A DNA stretch of 64,000 nt, from assembly GCF_038002225.1 (NCBI RefSeq), contig NZ_JBBOCA010000001.1, forward strand, positions 1,922,001-1,986,000, written 5' to 3'. Under the pieces are notes generated by a model. The model ran no database searches and had not been told where the DNA came from. It was given only the letters and a program-made list of their open reading frames with translations. The DNA is from Paenibacillus sp. FSL R7-0204 (GTDB lineage: Bacteria > Bacillota > Bacilli > Paenibacillales > Paenibacillaceae). Positions 58,433-64,000 of the stretch are shown here, piece after piece; positions within the stretch are counted from its first letter, which is position 1; the number at the start of each line of letters is the position of its first letter. The position numbers and the translations under genes were made by a program.

Positions 58433-58561
58433 TGTGTTAATCGTACTTGCAATCCATCCAATGCCTATTCTTTGGGTGTGGCCAATAACAGCACCAATGT
58501 TCTGCTCAATACTGCCAGTGTTACCGGACCCGTGACCTTCTCCGGCGTTTCGACTGGATAA
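58433..58561 (+). pseudogene. C-terminal remnant of an unidentified protein
   Basis: A frame open after a stop at 58430 encodes about 42 residues ending NVLLNTASVTGPVTFSGVSTG, which has the small-residue, beta-rich look of a surface protein tail, has no start codon or ribosome site, and is directly followed by a terminator. I read it as the 3' end of a decayed gene; the parent family is not recognised. Confidence 0.35.
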
Positions 58562-58565
58562 AAGA

Positions 58566-58604
58566 AAAAAACCCGTCAGCCTTAATTGGCCGGCGGGATT
58601 TTTT
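58566..58604 (+). terminator. Terminator after the remnant
   Basis: AAAAACCCGTCAGCC / GGCCGGCGGGATTTTT with a six-base loop. From here to 58825 only repeat-like non-coding DNA is seen. Confidence 0.8.
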
Positions 58605-58851
58605 ATACTGGATCAATCCATTCATCCTCTATTCTCCTTGATCAGTGTGCGCTCATACTCCGACGGGGTTCGGTCTTAATGGGACGGTCGGCTCGGCGTT
58701 ACGGACTGAGACGCGCTTATTTGGAAGGAGAGTCACAACTTGGGCAAGTTGCGGACACCACGGCCCTTGATATTAACGAATATTCCGCTCCTAAACGTTC
58801 TTTAGAGAGACAATAAGGTCCACTCTGGACTTCTGTCAAGAAAGTAGACTG

Positions 58852-59715
58852 TTACGCAACGGATTTTTTAGTGAATTGCTTAGCAAAGCGGGCGGGGGAA
58901 AGATACCCCAGTGAGCTGTGCATTCGCTTGCGATTGTAATAGAACTCAATGTATTGGAAAATAGCATCATATGCCTGTTCCGGGTTTTTGAAGCGCGGAT
59001 TACAGTAGATGAGCTCTTTCTTTAAAATACTGTGCCAAGACTCAATGCAGGCGTTATCGTAACAGTTTCCTTTACGGCTCATGCTGGATTTCATGTGGTA
59101 TGTCTTTAGTTGGTCGACATATTCTTTTGAGGTATATTGAGACCCTCGGTCAGAGTGGTGCAGTAGGCCCTCGCCGGGTCGCTTCGCCGTGTACGCCGCC
59201 TGCAGCGCGTCTAAGACCAGGCTCGTCTCCATATGGTTATACAGCCGCCACCCTACAATTTCTCGCGTGCATAGATCCATGACGCTAGCTAGGTATAAGC
59301 GACCTCCACGACAAGGGATATACGTGATGTCGGTGACCCATACGGTATTGGGCTTAAGCACCTTAAACTCTTGGTTCAGTGTGTTTGGTGCAATGGGATT
59401 ATTATGCTTGGAATCGGTCGTCTGCACTCGGTATGGCTTAGATACAATAGAGCGGAGCTTCATTTCTCGCATGTACACACTCACTGTGCGTTCCGTGACC
59501 GTATAGCCTTCCTGATGCAGCAGGCGGGTGATCTTCGGACTTCCATACCGTTTTTGATGGTCGTCAAAATGGTACCGGATTCGCTCCATAACAGCAGCCT
59601 TGCGGAGGGCTTGCACACTGGCTTTGGCGTTCAGCCACTTGTAATATCCGCTCCTGGATACCTGTAGGGTACTGCACATCTTCTCCAAGCGAAATGCGGA
59701 GCGATGGTCCTTCAT
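58852..59715 (-). CDS. IS3-family transposase OrfB
   Basis: 287 residues. HTH_21 domain (SRSGYYKWLNAKAS) followed by the DDE integrase core: Asp in WVTDITYIP, Asp in LLHHSDRGSQYTS, Glu in NACIESWHSILKKE. In the -1 frame to orfA; the open frame extends upstream through the slip site, so the active product is the OrfAB fusion. Confidence 0.94.
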   Translation of the reverse strand: MKDHRSAFRLEKMCSTLQVSRSGYYKWLNAKASVQALRKAAVMERIRYHFDDHQKRYGSPKITRLLHQEGYTVTERTVSVYMREMKLRSIVSKPYRVQTTDSKHNNPIAPNTLNQEFKVLKPNTVWVTDITYIPCRGGRLYLASVMDLCTREIVGWRLYNHMETSLVLDALQAAYTAKRPGEGLLHHSDRGSQYTSKEYVDQLKTYHMKSSMSRKGNCYDNACIESWHSILKKELIYCNPRFKNPEQAYDAIFQYIEFYYNRKRMHSSLGYLSPARFAKQFTKKSVA

Positions 59716-59726
59716 AAACTGGAATC

Positions 59727-60044
59727 TTAATTCCTTGGTTTGCTGAAGATGTGCACTGCTTTTTTTACGATTGCCAATTCTTCCTCTGTATCGGCAAGTC
59801 GACTGTCTTTCTCTTGGAGCTGACGGCGCATCTCTTGGAGCTCGGCTTCGAGTTCCCGTACCCGATCCATACTGGCTACCGGTTCATTCTTTAGCTCCCG
59901 GTATTTCCCCATCCACTGGTGCAGCGTACTTTTCGGAATGTCCAGCTCTTGCGCGATGTCCCCTATGCTCTTCGTCTGCTCTTGAATGAACTTTACCGTT
60001 TGCTTCTTATATTCTTCGTTGTACCGTTGTCGTTTTTCTCCCAT
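59727..60044 (-). CDS. IS3-family transposase OrfA
   Basis: 105 residues: helix-turn-helix (YKKQTVKFIQEQTKSIGDIA, PKSTLHQWMGKYREL) and a leucine-zipper coiled coil (RVRELEAELQEMRRQLQEKD). Binds IS ends; frameshifting near its end yields OrfAB. Confidence 0.93.
   Translation of the reverse strand: MGEKRQRYNEEYKKQTVKFIQEQTKSIGDIAQELDIPKSTLHQWMGKYRELKNEPVASMDRVRELEAELQEMRRQLQEKDSRLADTEEELAIVKKAVHIFSKPRN
59759..59766 (-). other. -1 ribosomal frameshift site of the IS
   Basis: AAAAAAAG in codons GTA-AAA-AAA-G of orfA. Slipping back one base enters AGC-AGT-GCA..., which stays open into orfB. Confidence 0.75.
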
Positions 60045-60218
60045 AGGGATGCACCTCCGTTGCCCTTATTATCCCTCCGTCCGTTAACTGTCGTCTACTT
60101 TCAATTCTAATCCCACTCGGTCCGTTACTCCGCAAGAAGTTCCTGTTTCTTCAAATTAACGGCTCTCTGGTCCGTAAGGAACCGAAGTAGCTCGGGGCCC
60201 TTGCTTGGCTTGCAGGCT

Positions 60219-60563
60219 TCACTGCTCCATTTTTGATTTTACAATTTGGTTGGCGGTAACTTGTGCCGGAAACGAATCATCACTCGTTTGATAGAACACT
60301 TCAATCTCTTCACCCTCTTTATATTTGGAAGGTGAAACTTTATTTACCCAAATGGCTTGAGAGTACATATCACTTTCTAGAACTTCATTGTAATTCTTAT
60401 CTAAGTCTTCTTCTTTTAACTGAGCGATTACCAAGATCCTTGAATTCTCTACATCTACTGTGTGTACCTTCCCTTTAAAAACATTATCCTCCTTGCTACA
60501 GGCGGCTAGGCCTAACAAAAAAACGAAAATGAGAGTCCATTGGAGACTCGCTTTTATAAGCAT
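60219..60563 (-). CDS. DUF3221-type lipoprotein
   Basis: About 114 residues from ATG 60563 (GAAAGGAG upstream; a TTG/ATG further up lacks a site). Lipobox LGLAAC. The mature part (FKGKVHTVDVENSRILVIAQ, YSQAIWVNKVSPSKYKEGEEI) is the OB-like DUF3221 domain. Function unknown. Confidence 0.75.
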   Translation of the reverse strand: MLIKASLQWTLIFVFLLGLAACSKEDNVFKGKVHTVDVENSRILVIAQLKEEDLDKNYNEVLESDMYSQAIWVNKVSPSKYKEGEEIEVFYQTSDDSFPAQVTANQIVKSKMEQ

Positions 60564-60732
60564 GGACGTTCTCCTTTCAAGGGGTATGACATTATTCAAT
60601 ATTACCTCCTTTTGGGTTTCAGTTCCAGCTAGGGAATACGATGAAATTCCTGTTTGTTCCAGCTTTTCTTTATCTCTAAATGTCCCTTCCCGGTTCTAAC
60701 TATCCCGCTCCCCGCATACTCTATTTTAACGG

Positions 60733-60744
60733 GAACATTTGTTC
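60733..60744. promoter_or_regulatory. LexA (SOS) box 1
   Basis: GAAC-ATTT-GTTC, a perfect match to the Gram-positive LexA/DinR core, just upstream of the -35. Confidence 0.85.
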
Positions 60745-60754
60745 TATTTTACCA

Positions 60755-60784
60755 TTGCTTAAAAATCTTAATCCTGGTTATAAT
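60755..60784 (+). promoter_or_regulatory. Promoter of the UvrX operon
   Basis: TTGCTT (60755-60760), 18-bp spacer, perfect TATAAT (60779-60784), bracketed by two LexA boxes. Confidence 0.75.
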
Positions 60785-60786
60785 AC

Positions 60787-60798
60787 AAACAAATGTTC
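60787..60798. promoter_or_regulatory. LexA (SOS) box 2
   Basis: AAAC-AAAT-GTTC, one base off the core, placed over the transcription start region. Confidence 0.7.
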
Positions 60799-60824
60799 TT
60801 ACTTGAGCCCGGAGGCGAACAATC

Positions 60825-61022
60825 ATGAAGATGAGCATCGGCCAAACCATAGAAATGATATATCTGGACCAAGCGGGCAAGATTACGCAGCGGAAAATTG
60901 AAGTGCACGGTATCCGTGATGGCCGCATACGGGCCACCTGTCTGAGTACCGGCCAGCCCCGTGTGTTCCTTACTGCGGGCATCCTGTCGTGGCATCCGGC
61001 ACGGGGGCGGAGGTATGCCTAA
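60825..61022 (+). CDS. Small YolD C-terminal-like beta protein
   Basis: 65 residues, GGAGG nine bases upstream. Sequence (GQTIEMIYLDQAGKITQRKI, RVFLTAGILSWHPA) resembles the SH3/Sm-like second half of YolD proteins, which accompany UvrX polymerases. Overlaps the uvrX start by eight bases; first gene of the SOS operon. Resemblance is by eye. Confidence 0.65.
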   Translation: MKMSIGQTIEMIYLDQAGKITQRKIEVHGIRDGRIRATCLSTGQPRVFLTAGILSWHPARGRRYA

Positions 61023-62274
61023 GGACCGGATTATTCTGCTCTCTGACTGCCAGTCCTTCTATGCCAGCGTGGAGAAGGCCGCCCATCCCGAATATGCGGA
61101 TCAGCCTGTTGCTGTGGGTGATCCGTCGCGGATGAACGGGATTGTCCTGGCCGCTTGCCCGCTTGCGAAATCCTATGGCGTAACTACTGCATCACGCGTG
61201 GGAGAAGCCCTGACGAAATGCCGGGACCTGGTGGTTATCCGGCCACGGATGGGGACGTATATTCAGGTCTCGCTGCTGATCTCCGAGATCTACCAGGGGT
61301 ATACCGATCTTGTGGAGGCGTTCAGCATTGATGAGCAGTTCCTGGATGTGACCGGCTCTCTGCGTGTGTTCGGAGGAGATCTCCCGGAGATGATTCACTC
61401 GATCCAGCAGCATGTTCTGTTATCTACCGGAGTATGGACCCGGGTCGGCATCGGCCCGTCCAAAATCCTCGCCAAAATGGCCAATAACTTCGCCAAGAAG
61501 AAGGCGGGCGGAATCTTCCGGCTGGATTACGATAATCTGGACACAGAGCTATGGCCGCGCCCGGTGCATGAAATGTTCATGGTGGCGGGCCGGATGACCA
61601 AGAATTTCTACCGCATGGGCATTACGACCATTGGAGATATTGCCCGGATGGAGCTGGGCGAGCTGAAGCGGAGAATGCGCACCACCCTGGGCAAGCAGAG
61701 CGATATTCAAGCAGAATATTATTGGCAGACCGCACGCGGCATCGATCCCAGCCCGGTGGTGACCGGGATACGCCATGAGATGAAGTCTGTCGGCCACGGG
61801 AAGGCGCTGCGCTGGAATCTGTATACCCGGCTGCCGGAGATTGAGGTGGTGCTGCTGGAGCTGGTGATTGAGGTCTGCCGGCGGGCGCGGAAGTACCGGT
61901 ACATGGGAGCTGTGGTGTCCGTTGCGGTAGTGGAGACAGACGGCAACACCTCGAATGCCTATAGCCGGCAGACGACACTGCCGGAGCCTTCGTCGTTAAC
62001 CCATGAGGTGGCAGCAGCCGCCCACCGTCTGTTCGTGGATCATTGGAGCGGCCTGCCGATTAGCCGGCTGGCTATCTCTATATCCCGGCTGACGGACGAC
62101 AGTGTGATGCAGCTGACCTTGTTCGACGACCGGACGCGGAGCAGCAACAGAGAACGGGCTATCGATCAGATCAAGAACCGGTACGGAAGCGGGGCGCTGA
62201 TCCGCGCGTCTTCTTTGCTGGAATCTGGGGTTGCTCTGGAACGGGCGCAGCAGATTGGGGGGCACTATAAATGA
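61015..62274 (+). CDS. uvrX: Y-family DNA polymerase, UvrX-like
   Basis: 419 residues from ATG 61015. Translesion polymerase of the DinB/UmuC superfamily, UvrX branch. Metal-binding acids are in LLSDCQSFYASVEKAAHP and VEAFSIDEQFLDVTGS; the latter has Gln where DinB has Ala or Val. Helix-hairpin-helix region GITTIGDIARMELGELK and the little-finger domain follow. LexA boxes upstream show SOS control. Confidence 0.92.
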   Translation: MPKDRIILLSDCQSFYASVEKAAHPEYADQPVAVGDPSRMNGIVLAACPLAKSYGVTTASRVGEALTKCRDLVVIRPRMGTYIQVSLLISEIYQGYTDLVEAFSIDEQFLDVTGSLRVFGGDLPEMIHSIQQHVLLSTGVWTRVGIGPSKILAKMANNFAKKKAGGIFRLDYDNLDTELWPRPVHEMFMVAGRMTKNFYRMGITTIGDIARMELGELKRRMRTTLGKQSDIQAEYYWQTARGIDPSPVVTGIRHEMKSVGHGKALRWNLYTRLPEIEVVLLELVIEVCRRARKYRYMGAVVSVAVVETDGNTSNAYSRQTTLPEPSSLTHEVAAAAHRLFVDHWSGLPISRLAISISRLTDDSVMQLTLFDDRTRSSNRERAIDQIKNRYGSGALIRASSLLESGVALERAQQIGGHYK

Positions 62275-62750
62275 GCAAGCTAGACGGAAACGAGCGGTGG
62301 AAATCCAAAATGTTAATGACAGAGCATGTCCAGCAGTATGAGCAGAAGCAGGGAACAGAGGGCAGGAAAATGATTACGGTAGAGGAACGGACGATGGTGC
62401 GTGACCTCATTCTGCTTCCTTACCTCGATACGATGGTCAGCAAAAGCCTGAAGGAGCTTGAGTTGTCCAATAGCATTCTTAAGCGGGCTTTCATGCTCGC
62501 CGGCCAGGCGATTCAGCAGCGTATTATGCAGGATACCTACCAGCTGCAGAAAGAGCTGAGGCAGCATAATATCCGGGTGCTGGCAGATGAGCAGGAGGAG
62601 TTCCTGGTGTATTACAAAATCTTTTGCCGGGGCTATCAGGAACGCTTCGGACTCACCCGGGATGTGATGCGCACCGAGATCAGCCTGAGGCTGACCAGGT
62701 ACACAGCGGAGCTTGGAGCCGGTCTGAAGAACCAGCATTTGAGCAGTTAG
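62271..62750 (+). CDS. UvrX-associated protein with YolD-like N-terminus
   Basis: 159 residues, coupled to uvrX by ATGA overlap. The start (GNERWKSKMLMTEHVQQYEQ) looks like the N-terminal motif of YolD proteins (W..MML.EHV), after which the chain is helical and unrelated (SKSLKELELSNSILKRAFML). Likely a co-factor of the polymerase; unproven. Confidence 0.65.
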   Translation: MSKLDGNERWKSKMLMTEHVQQYEQKQGTEGRKMITVEERTMVRDLILLPYLDTMVSKSLKELELSNSILKRAFMLAGQAIQQRIMQDTYQLQKELRQHNIRVLADEQEEFLVYYKIFCRGYQERFGLTRDVMRTEISLRLTRYTAELGAGLKNQHLSS

Positions 62751-62758
62751 TGTATCAG

Positions 62759-63163
62759 CTACAGCGCTTTGGTGAAGAAAATCTCCAGCGGCTCATTGTC
62801 CGGCAGCAGGCAGCCCGAGTCGCGGTAGCAGAGCTTCCGGTAGAAATGCTGGGCCTCTTCATTGGCCATCGAGGAGGTCATGACCTGCTTATGGCCCATG
62901 GCCTGCATCGCTTGCTCCCAGTGCTGCACCGCCTGTCTGCCGAAGCCTGCGCCGCGATAAGGCTCATCAATCCACAGCAGATTCATGAAGGGGATCTGAT
63001 CCCAGAAATAGCCGTAACGCAGCCAGCCAATGTCCAGCCCGCCCTCGCTCAGAATGTAAATCTCCTGCTGGTTTATTTTCGGGAGAAGAAGTGAGTTCAG
63101 GATATGATGGTCACGGCTTGCGAGGTAATCATAATCGGCTTCGGTTGCGGTTCTAATGTTCAT
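62759..63163 (-). CDS. GNAT-family N-acetyltransferase
   Basis: 134 residues. GNAT fold: N-terminal IRTATEADYDYLASRD, acetyl-CoA loop DEPYRGAGFGRQAVQHWE, and C-terminal NEEAQHFYRKLCYRDSG. Substrate unknown. Convergent with the uvrX operon, 8 bp from its last stop. Confidence 0.9.
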   Translation of the reverse strand: MNIRTATEADYDYLASRDHHILNSLLLPKINQQEIYILSEGGLDIGWLRYGYFWDQIPFMNLLWIDEPYRGAGFGRQAVQHWEQAMQAMGHKQVMTSSMANEEAQHFYRKLCYRDSGCLLPDNEPLEIFFTKAL

Positions 63164-63269
63164 GCGGCGGCTCTCCTGTCATTGTATAGGTTGTGAAGAA
63201 CGATTGTTTTTACAAAAGTATACCACCTCTGGTAGCCCGGTTCGGTGTAACAAACAGCTATAAACAAAC

Positions 63270-63288
63270 AAGCCCCTTCCCGGGGCTT
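63270..63288 (-). terminator. Terminator of the GH13 gene
   Basis: AAGCCCC-TTCCC-GGGGCTT hairpin; on the minus strand it is followed by GTTTGTTTAT. It separates the GH13 gene from the GNAT gene. Confidence 0.7.
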
Positions 63289-63309
63289 GTCTTTGTCTAA
63301 ATATAGTTC

Positions 63310-64000
63310 TCAGGCTTCGCAGCCAGCTTGTCCACTATACAGTATGCGGTATCCTAGCGGCTCCAGCGTCATACGGATTTTCTCCCCATCCTGCTCCACA
63401 GGCTCGCCGCTCAAGGCATCCTGCCAAGTGTCCTCACCCAGTGAGTGCGTAAGGGTCAGCGGTTCGGTAGAGTTGTTCATCCAGACCGTGAAGCGGGTGT
63501 GCTCATTCCAGCGTTCATACACCAGACCCGGGCTGGCCGGATCACTCAGCAGGAAGCGGAACCGGCCGGTGCGCAGAACCTCATGTTCCCGGCGCAAGGC
63601 AATGATACTCTGATAAAAGCGCAGCAGCTCCCGGTCCTGCCGGTCCTCTTCCCAGATCATGCATTTGCGGCAGTCCGGGTCATCCTCCCCGGTCATTCCG
63701 ATCTCATCTCCATAGAAAATACACGGCGTACCGGTGAATGTGAAGAGGAAGGTAATGGCCAGCTTCAGCCGCCCCTTTTCTCCTCCCAGCCGGGTCAGCA
63801 CTCTCGGGGTATCATGGCTCGCCAGGAGATTGAACAGCACTTCATTTGCCTGCCGGGGATAGCGCATGAGGAGCCCGTAGATCTGCGCTGCGAAGGTGTC
63901 CGCATCCATGTCGTTGTCCGCGCCGAAGAACTTCAGCAGCCGGTCAGAGAAGGGATAGTTCATCACCGAATCGAACTGATCGCCCTGCAGCCAGCTGAGG
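63310..64000 (-). CDS. GH13 alpha-amylase-family hydrolase, C-terminal part
   Basis: The 3' 690 bases are inside; the start lies beyond the right edge, and the frame is open to 64000 (LSWLQGDQFDSVMNYPF). Conserved region IV with the transition-state Asp is FNLLASHDTPRVLTRLGG, and FTGTPCIFYGDEIGMTG is typical of the neopullulanase/cyclomaltodextrinase-like subfamily. A C-terminal beta-sandwich follows. It probably degrades maltodextrins in the cytoplasm; the exact enzyme cannot be named from this part. Confidence 0.9.
   Translation of the reverse strand, partial: LSWLQGDQFDSVMNYPFSDRLLKFFGADNDMDADTFAAQIYGLLMRYPRQANEVLFNLLASHDTPRVLTRLGGEKGRLKLAITFLFTFTGTPCIFYGDEIGMTGEDDPDCRKCMIWEEDRQDRELLRFYQSIIALRREHEVLRTGRFRFLLSDPASPGLVYERWNEHTRFTVWMNNSTEPLTLTHSLGEDTWQDALSGEPVEQDGEKIRMTLEPLGYRILYSGQAGCEA

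Larger units (their letters stand above)
58826..60115 (-). mobile_element. Complete IS3-family insertion sequence
   Basis: About 1290 bp. Imperfect terminal inverted repeats begin TGGACTTCTGTCAAGAAAGTAGAC (left, split here for length: TGGACTTCTGTC then AAGAAAGTAGAC) and TGGGATTAGAATTG then AAAGTAGAC (right, complement). Both ends are flanked by CTC, a 3-bp target duplication. It carries overlapping orfA and orfB with an A7G slip site. Both frames are intact, so it may be active. Confidence 0.88.

Overview
The window is chromosomal DNA from a spore-forming Firmicute, most probably a Paenibacillus. The evidence is the conserved Bacillales gene order bofC-ruvA-ruvB-queA-tgt-yajC-yrzE-yrbG-spoVB-comN-secDF-recJ-apt-relA-dtd-hisS-aspS-tcdA-rarA-cymR, the sporulation genes (bofC, spoVB, a SpoIID paralogue), a T-box leader, Gram-positive LexA boxes, strong AGGAGG ribosome sites with frequent TTG/GTG starts, a RuvC gene (absent from Bacillus subtilis) and a GH9/GH48 cellulase pair. 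All functions are inferred from sequence patterns and remembered family knowledge; no search was run.

Layout. 0.2-9.5 kb: serpin lipoprotein, bofC, the ruvC-ruvA-ruvB resolvasome, a secreted SpoIID-like protein, queA-tgt (queuosine) and yajC. 9.6-17.5 kb: membrane genes (PAP2, YrzE-like, DUF421, SpoVB), comN, secD-secF and a CDF metal transporter. 17.5-25 kb: recJ, apt, uracil/xanthine permease (minus strand), relA and dtd. 25-31.7 kb: repeat-rich intergenic DNA, a DJ-1/PfpI protein, an unknown protein, a 1-kb non-coding stretch ending in a T-box leader, then hisS-aspS-tcdA. 31.8-40.3 kb: NCS2 purine permease, HelD, a chemotaxis receptor, a structured RNA candidate, a CD3324-type regulator and rarA. 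40.6-46.4 kb: a two-gene cellulase operon (GH9 endoglucanase with CBM3-Fn3-CBM3, then GH48 cellobiohydrolase with a Pro/Thr linker and CBM3), inserted between rarA and cymR. 46.5-48.3 kb: mnmA and cymR. 48.3-50.6 kb: a small accessory island with a HigBA-like toxin-antitoxin pair, a possibly start-less gene, and a divergent pair of a 37-residue basic membrane peptide and an Xre regulator with two matched operators. 50.7-57.2 kb: a two-component system followed by a four-gene SGNH/MBOAT/DHHW/DUF4358 operon that looks like a cell-surface polysaccharide acylation machine. 57.3-60.6 kb: VanZ, a gene remnant, a complete IS3-family element and a DUF3221 lipoprotein. 60.7-62.8 kb: a LexA-controlled Y-family polymerase operon. 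The window ends with a GNAT acetyltransferase and the C-terminal part of a GH13 amylase-type enzyme.

The most unusual items are: a ~97-bp dispersed hairpin repeat present four times; the peptide/Xre module with its paired operators; the structured RNA at 38.07-38.22 kb that carries a 10-codon reading frame with a perfect ribosome site; a Pho-box-like promoter driving only a very short terminated transcript; and two YolD-like halves flanking the UvrX-type polymerase.
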